Shown: positions 42,921 through 52,413, numbered from the stretch's first letter. The stretch is DNA of 64,000 nt from Polaribacter sp. Hel1_33_78 (GCF_900106075.1 NZ_LT629794.1:2212001-2276000), one strand, 5' to 3'. The notes: generated from the letters alone by a model not told the origin. Numbers and translations: made by a program.

Positions 42921-44312
42921 CTAATAATCGTTTAATAGAGATTTTATTTCTTGAAGCCTTGATAAATAGGGTTTATAAATCAAATTACCATTGTTTGATT
43001 TTATTGTTAACATATGACTATTTATAAATTTAGAAACATCTAAAATCATAGTGCAATCATTAAATTTTATAGGTTTTTCTGGTAATTTGATAGACTTAAA
43101 AAAATCTTCAAGTTCTTTTATATCCTTATCCCAATTTAAGACTGGTTTATCTTCATAGGTTGATTTAAGCATAATTTCATCTACTTTAACCTGTTTAATT
43201 GGTTGAGCCTTAACTAATGGCTTTTTGATAATTAAATCCTTTTTTGGGATTTGCTCTATAATTGGTTGTAATAAAGTTGATTTAGGTTTAGGCGTTAAAA
43301 TTGGTTTTACTCTAAAGTCTTGCCAATTTAATTTTATTAGATAATCCGCTATGTCTTTACCTTTATCTCTGTCTTGATTAGATGCAAGTTGCTCTAATAA
43401 ATCAGATACAATAAATGTTGTATTTTCTAATTTTGATTGAATATTTTGTGCTTTATTAGACCATAAATTATATGCTTTACTTTCTTTAGATAAATCTGGA
43501 AAGAGGAATACTTTACGACCTTTTAGGGCTTTACATTTTTTAAGATTTAAACTACTTAAATTATAGACCGCTAACCAAAGTAAACTTTTAGGATTATTAG
43601 GGAAACCAAAATATAAAGTGCCATAAATAGCTGTTTTAGGTGCTTCTACTAATGCTATTGGATTGTGAGGATATTTATTTAAAAGATGCTCACCGAATAA
43701 GCAAGATACTTTAGTATCGTTGCTGTTATAATCTTCTAGCCATTGTGGTAGTTCATTTTGATTTCTATTACAATGCTTTTCTATTATGGCGTGTAAAAAA
43801 TTAGTGTTTATTGTATGGTTTGATTTATTGAATGTTTTCACTTGAATAGCTCTTACATTATTACCACTATCAATAAACGGAAATGTTGTGCCACCTTTGC
43901 AATATCCTTTTGTTACAGTACCTAAATGATATTGTGCTATAATTTTTTCAATATCATCAGCTTTAAAAGGGTATGCGATATTGTACAATAAATTTTGAAT
44001 AAAACCATTTTCTTGATAAGCTGTTCTAGTCTTATAAAACACCTCTTTTGGAATAAATACTTGCTTTGGTTTTTCTAACGGTTTATTAATTTGATATAGA
44101 AAATTGCTCTTAATTGTATTATCTTTTGTATATCCATTTTTATATGGGTTTAAATGATAACCACAATTAACTTCTCTATCACATTTGCCATATTCATCAG
44201 GTAAATATTGCTGTGTTTCTATATCAACATATCTTACAAAGCGTTTTTTATGACAGGCTGGACAACGATGTTTTTTACTTCCTTTTTCGAAAGTGTATCT
44301 ATATTGGCTCAT
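42921..44312 (-). CDS. DUF6371-like primase/Toprim protein
   Basis: A 463-aa protein. The N-terminus has a zinc-ribbon CPACHKKRFVRYVD ... KCDREVNCGYH like the CHC2 primase finger. The middle has PIALVEAPKTAIYGTLYFG, KVFLFPDLS and DKGKDIADYLI, which fit a Toprim-like fold. This is the layout of DUF6371-type proteins near plasmid and phage primases in Bacteroidota. It probably primes element replication together with the SF3 helicase encoded just upstream. Confidence 0.75.
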   Translation of the reverse strand: MSQYRYTFEKGSKKHRCPACHKKRFVRYVDIETQQYLPDEYGKCDREVNCGYHLNPYKNGYTKDNTIKSNFLYQINKPLEKPKQVFIPKEVFYKTRTAYQENGFIQNLLYNIAYPFKADDIEKIIAQYHLGTVTKGYCKGGTTFPFIDSGNNVRAIQVKTFNKSNHTINTNFLHAIIEKHCNRNQNELPQWLEDYNSNDTKVSCLFGEHLLNKYPHNPIALVEAPKTAIYGTLYFGFPNNPKSLLWLAVYNLSSLNLKKCKALKGRKVFLFPDLSKESKAYNLWSNKAQNIQSKLENTTFIVSDLLEQLASNQDRDKGKDIADYLIKLNWQDFRVKPILTPKPKSTLLQPIIEQIPKKDLIIKKPLVKAQPIKQVKVDEIMLKSTYEDKPVLNWDKDIKELEDFFKSIKLPEKPIKFNDCTMILDVSKFINSHMLTIKSNNGNLIYKPYLSRLQEIKSLLNDY

Positions 44313-44402
44313 AAAAAGTTTTCTTTAGAGGGTAACTTTAATAACTTTAGTAACTCATACTGTTACTTTAGTTATTTTAATTACTGCTTTTAAACATCTT
44401 TT

Positions 44403-45887
44403 TTAAAATGAAACTTCCTTTGTTATAAAGGCTGCAAGTTTGTTACCTGCTACACGTTCTACTATGATTTTATAGTTTTTTAGCCTTTTAGAAAAATTGA
44501 CTTTACTTACTGGTTTAAAACCATCTTCAGAACAATACTGCCTGTAATGTGGATATAGGTCTTTTATAAGTGTGTAATCATTAGGGGAAATAGTATAGTC
44601 GTTTTCATCGATAAACATTTTAACGCTATCTGATTGCGTTTTATAATCTGCAACAGCTTCTTCTGCTGCTGTACATTTTGAAAAACCTTTTTGGTCTAAT
44701 AAACGATTTAAGCCTTCTAAAACCCAATTAAAAACACCTGATAATTCGGTTTCTATAATTTTATTATGTAGGCTTTTATCTTGCTTTTCTGGTGGGATGG
44801 TAACATCAAAAGGAATAATTAAAAATCTCCTAAAATATGCGTTTGTCTGTTCTACCTCTTTCGGTAGATCATTACAATTGAATATTAATTTTGCATATTG
44901 CTTTAAAGTAAAAGGTTCGCCATAAGGTAATCGAGCTTCTACAGGTTCTCCTGAAACTAATTGTTTAAAAATTGAACTTTCTAATTTGCCATTAATTTCT
45001 GATGCATAATTCACTAATTTGTTAGCAATTTTTGCTCTGAAATAACCATTTTCATTCGTTAGGCTTTGTAAAGAATAATTACTTGTATTTTCATCACCAA
45101 GTAAAGCGCTCACAACTTGAAAAAATACAGATTTACCATTTGCACCACCACCATAAAGAATTAATGCTTTTTCTTCTTTAAGCCTATTACTATTGTGCTT
45201 AATAAATAGAAAACCTAAAAATTCAGCTAATACATTTTGTTTTTCTATATCTGGTAAAACTTCATTTAAATAGTTTTTAAATATTGGTGCTTCTGCTTCT
45301 GGGTTATATTCAAAAGGTAATTGATACGTGATAAAGTCATTAGGGTTAAATGGTCTTATTTGAGTACCCTCTGTATTTATTTCAAATGTTCCATTTTTTA
45401 AATTTATCAAAACATTGTCCGCTGATGGTGGTATAGCATCTAGGTAAGCGGTTGCCAAAAATTGTTCGTATAACTCCTTTTTGAATCTATAATATTTCGC
45501 AGAAAATTTAGGTACACCCATTTTTTCGGCTGCTTTACCTAAAAACTTCTGAAATGCTTCTTTATCAATTTCACTCCAATAAGAACCATTGTATAAATAA
45601 ATGAAACTATGATTTTTGCATAAGCCCCAATTATTGCTTCTAGCGGTATTTAAAACAGTATCAATTGAAATAATTGAATAGTGCTTATTTGTGAGCTTAA
45701 AATTATCGTGAACGCTTGGATTTGCTATTCTCTCAAAATCTACCTTATTAAATTGCTTTAAAAGTTTAGATAAGATGTTATTGTGTTTAACTTCTTTACT
45801 ATCTGTTAATTCGTTAATATGTCTGATAATTGTTCCAGGCTCTTCTAAACTCTCAAATTGAGGGTTTAATGGTACAGCATTGCTCAT
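44403..45887 (-). CDS. P4/D5-type primase-helicase (SF3)
   Basis: A 494-aa protein with the superfamily-3 helicase core: Walker A GGGANGKSVFFQVVSALLG, Walker B region AKLIFNCNDLPK, sensor NAYFRRFLIIPFDVTIP, preceded by the D5_N-like region (FLGFLFIKHNSNR). It is the replication helicase of P4-like satellites and many integrative plasmids. It sits between the HTH protein and the DUF6371-like gene, forming a replication block. Confidence 0.9.
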   Translation of the reverse strand: MSNAVPLNPQFESLEEPGTIIRHINELTDSKEVKHNNILSKLLKQFNKVDFERIANPSVHDNFKLTNKHYSIISIDTVLNTARSNNWGLCKNHSFIYLYNGSYWSEIDKEAFQKFLGKAAEKMGVPKFSAKYYRFKKELYEQFLATAYLDAIPPSADNVLINLKNGTFEINTEGTQIRPFNPNDFITYQLPFEYNPEAEAPIFKNYLNEVLPDIEKQNVLAEFLGFLFIKHNSNRLKEEKALILYGGGANGKSVFFQVVSALLGDENTSNYSLQSLTNENGYFRAKIANKLVNYASEINGKLESSIFKQLVSGEPVEARLPYGEPFTLKQYAKLIFNCNDLPKEVEQTNAYFRRFLIIPFDVTIPPEKQDKSLHNKIIETELSGVFNWVLEGLNRLLDQKGFSKCTAAEEAVADYKTQSDSVKMFIDENDYTISPNDYTLIKDLYPHYRQYCSEDGFKPVSKVNFSKRLKNYKIIVERVAGNKLAAFITKEVSF

Positions 45888-45905
45888 AACTTAAAGATTT
45901 AAAGA

Positions 45906-46199
45906 TTAGTAATTATTTCTTTTTGTTGTGAATGCTTTGCGATAGTTATTATCTAATAACTTTTGCACGTCGCTCATACGATAATAGATTTTTGAACCTA
46001 TTTGTGAGAATGAAATAACGCCTTCGTCACGCCAAGTTTGAGCGGTACGTTTGCTTATATTCATTAGCAGAAGAAATTCTTGATTGTCTAAAAAAGTGTC
46101 TTGAGGCTTCTTTTGTTTTTCCTCTAGTTGTTTGTTTAGTTGGTCTAAACGATTAACTAAATCTTTGTACTGTTGGGTGCTTAAAATGATTGCTTCCAT
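45906..46199 (-). CDS. AlpA/excisionase-type HTH protein
   Basis: A 97-aa protein with a coiled N-terminal stretch (LVNRLDQLNKQLEEKQ), then a MerR-like HTH: NQEFLLLMNISKRTAQTWRDEGVISFSQIGSKIYYRMSDVQKLL. This HTH_17 type is found in excisionases and element activators. It lies 18 bp upstream of the primase-helicase and near the integrase, so it likely controls excision or replication. Confidence 0.85.
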   Translation of the reverse strand: MEAIILSTQQYKDLVNRLDQLNKQLEEKQKKPQDTFLDNQEFLLLMNISKRTAQTWRDEGVISFSQIGSKIYYRMSDVQKLLDNNYRKAFTTKRNNY

Positions 46200-46290
46200 T
46201 ACGATATATATTTAAAATTATACCGCAATATTGCCCTTAACATAGGTAGCTATAGGGTTACCCTTATAATACCCTTATAACAGGTGTATT

Positions 46291-47652
46291 TTAATGTATT
46301 GGGTTGTTTTTAATGTACTGTAATGCTTCCTTTTTGTAATTCTCTGATGTTGTAGATGCATCTAGTTCTGACCTTAATTCTAAATTTATTTTATCTGCAA
46401 AAACATTGCATAAGGTTGACAAACCAATATTAGGAATTATCATCTTTTCTCTTAACGCTTCAATCACTCCCCTTAATGCTCCCTTTTTTCTTGGTGTTAA
46501 AATACAAGAGCCATTTAATGTTATGCTTAAATCTTCAAGTAACTGCAAAACATAAACTTGCTTGTTAGTTTGTGGAATAAGAGAATTGAAATCTTTCTTT
46601 AAATCTTTTGATGGTTTTTTAGCTGTAGAAGTGATACCACTTTTAAAATCGTTTAAAGCATTTATAGTAGCTTCTTTAAATAACTCAAAATGATTGGTGT
46701 AATGCTTCCAGACGTGCATTGCATATTTTGATAAATAGGTTTCTTCTTTGTATTCCATATAATTTGGAAACCAATAGGTATCGTGATATAGTCGTTTAAA
46801 TACTTCAGCTCTTTTATCTGGTGTATGGGTTTTAAATTGATTTACTGATAATGTGAGGTATTTATTAATTTCAAAGTCGTTTAATGGCTTGATTCTTTCG
46901 AATAAAGATTTTAAAAACTCATTATATAAGGCACCAGAAATAAAGTTATCAAAATACATAGGGTCAAAAGTATATTTTTCCCATTCATCATCAAGTTTGC
47001 GTTTGTATTCTACTGCCTCTATCGCTAAACGTTTTTCTAATTCTTCTACAATAAAAACGTCTTTAGGTTCATCGTTTTGGTAGTTGGTGTAGGTCATTGC
47101 TGGATTGTTTAATTTCTCTTTTGCTTGATGCTTTTTTTCTTCCTCAACAGTTTCTAATATACTCTTGAAAGTTGTTAGTCTATCCGCAATCGCCATATAT
47201 TTTATAAAATGTGAGATAAACTTATTATCAATACCAAAATGCCCTTCTTCAATCATTTCTTCCCATTCTAATTCATCAAGATTCTCAACATCTTCTACCT
47301 TTTTAAATTTCATTGTTAAGACTTCTAAAACGTCATCAAACTCTTGTGATAGAAAATTTCTAATTAATCTTTCTCTGTATTGATCGTGATTATCACCTGA
47401 TAAATCAAATTCGCTAGGACTTATATAACATCTTAAAAACTCTGCTATATCAGGACTGCATTTAGCGAGTTTCTTTTGCATTTTCTTAATCTCCTTTTTA
47501 GTAAACTCTACTTTCTCAACATCATTAACACAAGAACTATACATTAGTTTGTCCTTATCTGTTTGAGAGTAAACAGCTGTTTGAATAAAGCTATCAATAG
47601 CATCTGTGAATTTGTCTAACAACAACAATTCTATTTTTGAATATTCACCCAT
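46291..47652 (-). CDS. uncharacterised 453-aa protein encoded beside the integrase
   Basis: A helical, highly charged protein starting MGEYSKIELLLLDKF, with no membrane segment and no nuclease or ATPase motif. The C-terminus has TLNGSCILTPRKKGALRGVIEALREK, which could bind DNA. Its start is 1 bp from the integrase stop, so it is co-transcribed with it. Proteins in this position of Bacteroidota elements sometimes regulate excision, but no homology is recognised here. Confidence 0.6.
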   Translation of the reverse strand: MGEYSKIELLLLDKFTDAIDSFIQTAVYSQTDKDKLMYSSCVNDVEKVEFTKKEIKKMQKKLAKCSPDIAEFLRCYISPSEFDLSGDNHDQYRERLIRNFLSQEFDDVLEVLTMKFKKVEDVENLDELEWEEMIEEGHFGIDNKFISHFIKYMAIADRLTTFKSILETVEEEKKHQAKEKLNNPAMTYTNYQNDEPKDVFIVEELEKRLAIEAVEYKRKLDDEWEKYTFDPMYFDNFISGALYNEFLKSLFERIKPLNDFEINKYLTLSVNQFKTHTPDKRAEVFKRLYHDTYWFPNYMEYKEETYLSKYAMHVWKHYTNHFELFKEATINALNDFKSGITSTAKKPSKDLKKDFNSLIPQTNKQVYVLQLLEDLSITLNGSCILTPRKKGALRGVIEALREKMIIPNIGLSTLCNVFADKINLELRSELDASTTSENYKKEALQYIKNNPIH

Positions 47653-47653
47653 A

Positions 47654-48871
47654 TTAATTGATGTATTTATCTACTGCATTATCCAACTCACTACTAATAA
47701 TTTTTGCATACACTTGTGTAATACCAATATCTGAATGGTCCATCAATTTAGAAACGTGTTCTATACGCATACCATTATTTAATGCCCTGGTGGCAAATGT
47801 ATGTCTGCTAATATGAAAACTTAAATTAAAAGGTAGTTCTAAACGTTTGCCCATTTTTCTTAAATACATATTACTTAATGCTATTGCTCTTCCGGTTATT
47901 AAATTTCTATGTTCTTTATCTGTAAAATAGGTTTTATCAATATTTGCAAAAGGGAAAATTATATCTTCTTGCTTCTGTTCTTTTTGTTGATACTTCTCTA
48001 ATATCTCAACTGCTTTTTGACCTATTCTAACGCTATGCTGTCTGTTTGTTTTTCTGATTATCTTGGTTATTCTTCCGTTTTTCTTATCGTAATTCTTCCA
48101 TTTTAGCTCTAGCATATCCCCAAACCTTAAACCACCTGCAAAGACTGAAAATATAAACATATCTTTTATAATCTGTGCTTTGTCTTTATTTGAAACCTCT
48201 AAATCCATAAAGTCCTGAAACTGTTCCGCAGATAGATAGCGTTTTGTACTCTTTTCTTTTTTTACTGTGAACTTGTTAAAGGGAAATAAATCCAAAGGTA
48301 TTAAATCTTCTTTTTGTGCTTCCTTAAACATTATCTTCATAATCTTTAAAGAGAAATTAATCGTTGTGTTATTGTTGCCTAATGTAGAACTGCAATAGGA
48401 TGCAAAATCTTTTAAAGTGGTAACTGTAATATCTTCAAACATCAATTCTCTATGACCTACAAACTTTTCAAATTTCTTTAAATAGGTTTTGTAATTCTTA
48501 TACGTTGAATATGCTAAAGTGTCTTTTCGCTTTTCGCAAAGATTATCAGAGTAGTCAAAAAAGTTCGTTAAGGGTTTACCCTTAATGGCCTCTTTTAGTT
48601 TTCTTGCTGTTGTAGATTGGTTTCTTCTTTCTAGGTCTGCAATCTCGCCTTTTGCATCTGCAACCTTTTGAGATATGTATGCGTTTAGCCTTGTAGAATT
48701 ACTGTGATTCTTCTTTACTTTTTGCTTATCTTCATCCCATTCATTTGGCTTTAATTTTAGGCTTAACGAAATGAATTTAGTTTTGCGGTCTTTGATAACT
48801 CTTAAATAAAGAGGTGCTTCACCTGCTTTATCTACTTTGCTATTTCTTAAAATTAGTTTTATTGAAGACAT
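47654..48871 (-). CDS. tyrosine recombinase (element integrase)
   Basis: A 405-aa integrase with an N-terminal Arm-type DNA-binding domain (LRNSKVDKAGEAPLYLRVIKDRKTKF), a SAM-like core-binding domain (about residues 100-200) and the catalytic domain. The catalytic residues are Arg in GGLRFGDMLELKW, HxxR in HISRHTFATRA, His in LMDHSDIG and the nucleophile Tyr in TQVYAKI. It is typical of Bacteroidota integrative elements, not of integron integrases, because the IntI-specific insertion before the third box is not apparent. It lies next to the right attachment site, so it most likely inserted the element into attC R29. Confidence 0.93.
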   Translation of the reverse strand: MSSIKLILRNSKVDKAGEAPLYLRVIKDRKTKFISLSLKLKPNEWDEDKQKVKKNHSNSTRLNAYISQKVADAKGEIADLERRNQSTTARKLKEAIKGKPLTNFFDYSDNLCEKRKDTLAYSTYKNYKTYLKKFEKFVGHRELMFEDITVTTLKDFASYCSSTLGNNNTTINFSLKIMKIMFKEAQKEDLIPLDLFPFNKFTVKKEKSTKRYLSAEQFQDFMDLEVSNKDKAQIIKDMFIFSVFAGGLRFGDMLELKWKNYDKKNGRITKIIRKTNRQHSVRIGQKAVEILEKYQQKEQKQEDIIFPFANIDKTYFTDKEHRNLITGRAIALSNMYLRKMGKRLELPFNLSFHISRHTFATRALNNGMRIEHVSKLMDHSDIGITQVYAKIISSELDNAVDKYIN

Positions 48872-48917
48872 AAAGTACTGGTTTTAAAGGGATGCAATGC
48901 GGTGCAACCGAGTACTA

Positions 48918-48938
48918 AGGTACAACAATAGGTACAAC
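48918..48938 (+). promoter_or_regulatory. candidate integrase arm-type sites, right end
   Basis: AGGTACAAC at 48918-48926 and again at 48930-48938, matching the pair at the left end of the element. A related word, GGTGCAACC, lies at 48901. Confidence 0.6.
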
Positions 48939-49053
48939 AAAACAAGCATTTTAGCGCATTTTGTTGCTTTACTTTACTTTAGTGAAAACCTGTAAAGTAC
49001 TGTATTTAAAGGATTTTAGTGAATTTCGAAGTAATTGAGCGCAGTATCTATAT

Positions 49054-49177
49054 AACACCGTGTATAATCAATTGCTAGTTTTAGCTTACTTACGAAAATC
49101 CTCGCGGATTTTCTACTTAGTTTGTATTTACTAAATTAGGTGTTGTATAAACGCAAAAAATCATACACAAACACGTT
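49054..49177 (+). repeat. integron-like attC repeat R29, right part (split by the element)
   Basis: Starts with the second copy of AACACCGTGT, then the remainder of a normal repeat (arm GTGTATAATCAATTGC, hairpin GAAAATCCTCGCGGATTTTC, right arm GCAAAAAATCATACAC). The next cassette opens GTTGGCGTG. Confidence 0.86.
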
Positions 49178-49193
49178 GGCGTGCATTAGAAAA

Positions 49194-49760
49194 ATGAAAA
49201 AAATAAGAATATTTACCGTTTTAATTTTAATAGTTTGTTGTAAAAATTCAGAAACAAAAACTGAATTGCAAAACACAAAAATTGAAATTAATAAAAATTT
49301 GATTGAAAAATCATTGCTGTTTCCATTTGAGAAAAAATTAACTGAATTTCAAAAAGACAGTATCAATGAATATGGAGCAGGAGATTGTTGGGGAAACGTT
49401 CAACAATATTCGAAAAATAAAATTGAGGTAGGACTTGATTCGACAAACTGTGGCGACTATGGATTTTATCACAGTTTTTATTTGCTAAATAATGGTGGAA
49501 TTAGAATTGCACATTTAAAAGAATCAAACACTATTTTAGGCAACAATATAAATGATACAAAATATATTCTAGTTGAAAAAATTTATGATTATCGAAAAAA
49601 CCCCTACTTATTATATTTAAGAACTGACACATTGAACAAGCCGAACATTGACTTAATTAGAACGGGATTTATAAAAACTGAATTAAAAGATTTTCAAACT
49701 TCTTATGAGCATTTAATTATGGGGTATGAAGGAGCATGGAAAATGAAAGTTGATTATTAA
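49194..49760 (+). CDS. small lipoprotein of unknown function
   Basis: A 188-aa protein. The start at 49194 gives a lipoprotein signal ending LIVCC. An upstream extension would begin inside repeat R29. The mature part has DCWGNVQQYSKNKIEVGLDSTNCGDYGFYHSFYLL and no recognised family. It is the first cassette after the integrative element, and before that insertion it directly followed the PH-like gene cassette. Confidence 0.7.
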   Translation: MKKIRIFTVLILIVCCKNSETKTELQNTKIEINKNLIEKSLLFPFEKKLTEFQKDSINEYGAGDCWGNVQQYSKNKIEVGLDSTNCGDYGFYHSFYLLNNGGIRIAHLKESNTILGNNINDTKYILVEKIYDYRKNPYLLYLRTDTLNKPNIDLIRTGFIKTELKDFQTSYEHLIMGYEGAWKMKVDY

Positions 49761-49776
49761 AAAAAAAGACACGCCA

Positions 49777-49899
49777 ACACCGTGTAAAAAAAATTGCTGG
49801 TAAAAGCCTCCTTACGAAAATCCTTGCAGATTTTCTATTCGGTTTATATTTGCTAAATTAGGTGCTTAAACCACACAACAAACCATATACAATCACGTT
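49777..49899 (+). repeat. integron-like attC repeat R30 (chimeric arms)
   Basis: Left boundary cacgccaac matches GTTGGCGTG at 49175. Left arm type C (GTGTAAAAAAAATTGC), right arm type A (ACAACAAACCATATAC). The next cassette opens GTTAGGTGCA. Confidence 0.85.
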
Positions 49900-49916
49900 A
49901 GGTGCAATTAAAAAAA

Positions 49917-50531
49917 ATGAGAGGAGTTACAACTTTAATTTTATGCTGTCTATTATCGATAAGTTCATTAAGTCAGACCAAATGGGAAAAGGCTGATAAA
50001 GAGCTTTCTGAAAAATTGAATAATGGAGAGATTAGCTATGAGGAATATTTTCCCCTATCAATGACATTGGCAGGAAAATTATCTGACAGATTAAGTGCTT
50101 ATCATAAGAATAAATCTAAAATTTTAAATCCAAAAAATGAGGGATTAACTATTCGCTTTATACCAAATAAATACAGAGTGAATGAGTATGGCGGAATTTA
50201 CAGAAAAGCTATCTTGAAAAATGATTCAAACTCAACATATATAATTCCACGAATTGATGCTACTATTGGAAATTTAAATGGTTTCATATTAATAGATGAC
50301 AAATGGCTTCCCCACGGAGAATATGGTAAATCATCCTGTGGTAATAGTTATTATGATGAAACTTTAGGTTCATACGAACAAATTGAATTTGAATTGGCTA
50401 ATGGTATAAATGTAGAAGGAAAGATAGAGACAAAATACAAGGTCACAATAACTATCGAAGGTAAAGTGTACGAATCGAATGAAGTGACTATTAATCTATA
50501 CGAAAATCAATATAAACGATTAACAGAATAA
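49917..50531 (+). CDS. secreted protein of unknown function
   Basis: A 204-aa protein. The start at 49917 gives a signal peptide ending SSLSQ, and a GTG at 49902 is less likely. The mature region is mixed alpha then beta (KVTITIEGKVYESNEVTINLYEN at the end looks like an Ig-type strand pair). No family is recognised. Single-gene cassette between R30 and R31. Confidence 0.66.
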   Translation: MRGVTTLILCCLLSISSLSQTKWEKADKELSEKLNNGEISYEEYFPLSMTLAGKLSDRLSAYHKNKSKILNPKNEGLTIRFIPNKYRVNEYGGIYRKAILKNDSNSTYIIPRIDATIGNLNGFILIDDKWLPHGEYGKSSCGNSYYDETLGSYEQIEFELANGINVEGKIETKYKVTITIEGKVYESNEVTINLYENQYKRLTE

Positions 50532-50544
50532 AATAACTGCACCT

Positions 50545-50667
50545 AACAATGGCTATAAGTAATTGCTTGTTCTCGCCTACTTCTGAAAATCCTTGCGGAT
50601 TTTCAGCTTGGTGTGTACTTGCAAAGTTAAGCACTAACCCTCGCAACTACTTATAGCCAAAACCGTT
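50545..50667 (+). repeat. integron-like attC repeat R31
   Basis: Left boundary tgcacctaac matches GTTAGGTGCA at 49897. Type F arms (GGCTATAAGTAATTGC with GCAACTACTTATAGCC), the best-paired example. The next cassette opens GTTGGGCAC. Confidence 0.86.
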
Positions 50668-50713
50668 GGGCACAAGTTGAGAAAAATGAACTTAAGTTAA
50701 AACATTTTAGAAA

Positions 50714-51175
50714 ATGAAAAGATTGTCTTTTGTAATTTTACTGTTACCATTTTTTGCTTGTTTTGGACAAAATTCAAATGAGGAAAAGTATTACAACCAT
50801 TTTGATGACTCAATTACTTTAATTGATACTATATACTTTCATAAAGTCAAATTTGACGGCTTTTCTAATACTTATGCAGGTGTTTTCAAAAGGATTAAAG
50901 ACACACTTTTTTTTAATTCGAGAATTGACATGGGAGCTTTAAGACGAAACAATAGTTCATTTTCGAATAAAAGAGTGAAAGATTCTATTATTAATTTAAC
51001 TATTAAAATGGAAGCCGAATTGGTTAGGAAATATGAATGGCGATTTATAACATCTTTAAAAATGCTTAAAAAGGACAACAAACTGTATTTACTTAACTCA
51101 AAAGGGGAATTGGATTTAAGGGAATTCATGAAAGATGGAAAAAAATGTAGGAATTATTTTACCAAAACCGAATAA
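50714..51175 (+). CDS. secreted protein of unknown function
   Basis: A 153-aa protein with a signal peptide (about residues 1-18, ending ACFGQ). Mature part polar and basic, with MEAELVRKYEWRFITSLKMLKKDNKLYLLNSKGE near the end. No family is recognised. Single-gene cassette between R31 and R32. Confidence 0.66.
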   Translation: MKRLSFVILLLPFFACFGQNSNEEKYYNHFDDSITLIDTIYFHKVKFDGFSNTYAGVFKRIKDTLFFNSRIDMGALRRNNSSFSNKRVKDSIINLTIKMEAELVRKYEWRFITSLKMLKKDNKLYLLNSKGELDLREFMKDGKKCRNYFTKTE

Positions 51176-51187
51176 AAACCAGTGCCC

Positions 51188-51311
51188 AACACCGTATAAA
51201 ATTAATTGCTAGTTTAAGCTTACTTACGAAAATCCTTGCGGATTTTCTAGTTGGTTTTGTATTTACTAAATTAGGTACTTAAACACGCAAAAAATCTTAT
51301 ACAAACACGTT
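51188..51311 (+). repeat. integron-like attC repeat R32
   Basis: Left boundary gtgcccaac matches GTTGGGCAC at 50665. Type B left arm with right arm GCAAAAAATCTTATAC. The next cassette opens GTTAGGCAA. Confidence 0.86.
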
Positions 51312-51333
51312 AGGCAACATTAGAAATAAAAAA

Positions 51334-52413
51334 ATGAGTTTTAAAATCAAATTTTTCACTTTTGTAATTATAATAATTAGTCCATTTATTACAAAAGCAC
51401 AAAATACTCAACTTGGAGAATCTCTCATAATTAGAAAAAACTTAAAACCTAAAGATTTATACATCAAGTTAAAACTGCCAAAAGACTGGAAAATAGATCA
51501 AAAAGAGCAAAAACATTATTCAATGCTTGAAGTTTTATATAACAACTCAAAAAAGAATAAAATTTTCATCAATTTTAATAGAAATACAGCCTACACTCGT
51601 GACGGTAACAAAGCATTAATAAACAGTCGAGAAATTAAGTCATTCTTTTTAAATTTTGGACAATTTAAAAGAGATAATTTAGACATCATCAGTCAAAAAA
51701 AACTCACTGTAGATACCTATCCAGCATTAATGATTAGAGCTAAGGTTCAAAAAGAAAATCATTTAGGAGAGAGAAGTGAATTTTTTAGAACCTCTTTTAT
51801 AATTTTACATAAAGGATCAACTATTCAATTTTACACAAACAGTCAATATGAAATTGATTCTCTAAATGATCAAAAGATTCTTGAATCAATGATAAAATCA
51901 ATAACTTTTCCCTACAAAAACTCTGATGAACAACTTGAACAAACGATTTGCGTAGTTTGCAGCGACGTAAATTACGCAAAAATAAAAGGACAAGATATGC
52001 CACCTTGGAAGCATACAATGGAAAAGTATTTAGGTTTTCAAGGAAATGACAGAGAGTTTAGGGCATTCTTTAACAACTTTTTAAATACATATAAAAACCA
52101 AATAATTTGTCCGCGATACAAAGTAAGCTCTCGAGTTTATCCTCCCCAACATCTCTTTAAAAGAATATTGGCTGTGGGAATGAATGAAACTTTTGAAGAA
52201 TATTTCTTTGACCTAGGAGATGGTGATATTGATTATAATGCATACGAAATAGTTAATGGAAAAAAAGAAACAATTTTAGATTGGGTTGAAAACTGGATAG
52301 CATTGGGAAGAGGTGATGCTGAAGAATTAAGGGATGTTGCTTATAGCCTAAAAGATGAATTTGGAGCTAAACTTGGAAAAGACCTTACTACTAAGGAATC
52401 TAAAAAAAATTAA
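51334..52413 (+). CDS. secreted two-domain protein of unknown function
   Basis: A 359-aa protein with a signal peptide (about residues 1-22, ending TKAQ). Residues 40-190 resemble a PsbP/lipocalin-like stress domain (PKDWKIDQKEQKHYSM ... TYPALMIRAKVQKEN ... SEFFRTSFIILHKGSTIQFY ... ILESMIKSITFP). After a linker, a second region has ICVVCSDVNYAKIK and a helical DILDWVENWIA-like part. Both assignments are tentative. Single-gene cassette. Confidence 0.62.
   Translation: MSFKIKFFTFVIIIISPFITKAQNTQLGESLIIRKNLKPKDLYIKLKLPKDWKIDQKEQKHYSMLEVLYNNSKKNKIFINFNRNTAYTRDGNKALINSREIKSFFLNFGQFKRDNLDIISQKKLTVDTYPALMIRAKVQKENHLGERSEFFRTSFIILHKGSTIQFYTNSQYEIDSLNDQKILESMIKSITFPYKNSDEQLEQTICVVCSDVNYAKIKGQDMPPWKHTMEKYLGFQGNDREFRAFFNNFLNTYKNQIICPRYKVSSRVYPPQHLFKRILAVGMNETFEEYFFDLGDGDIDYNAYEIVNGKKETILDWVENWIALGRGDAEELRDVAYSLKDEFGAKLGKDLTTKESKKN

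Larger units (their letters stand above)
33072..49063. mobile_element. integrative element of ~16 kb (IME or phage-satellite type) inserted in an attC repeat
   Basis: Bounded by AACACCGTGT direct repeats. It contains a tyrosine recombinase next to the right end, a HTH protein of excisionase type, a P4-type primase/helicase, a second primase-like protein, and cargo with restriction functions, mostly on the minus strand. No relaxase, coupling protein or conjugation gene and no capsid gene are recognised, so it would need a helper. Removing it and one direct-repeat copy restores a complete attC (R29). Confidence 0.85.

Noticed and set aside
47654..48871. Tyrosine recombinase as the integron integrase of the array
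   Set aside because: It lies inside the inserted element beside its own attachment site, has an Arm-type N-terminal domain, and shows no sign of the IntI-specific insertion, so it explains the element and not the cassettes.
33072..49063. Conjugative element
   Set aside because: No relaxase, type IV coupling protein or tra gene was recognised among the element genes.
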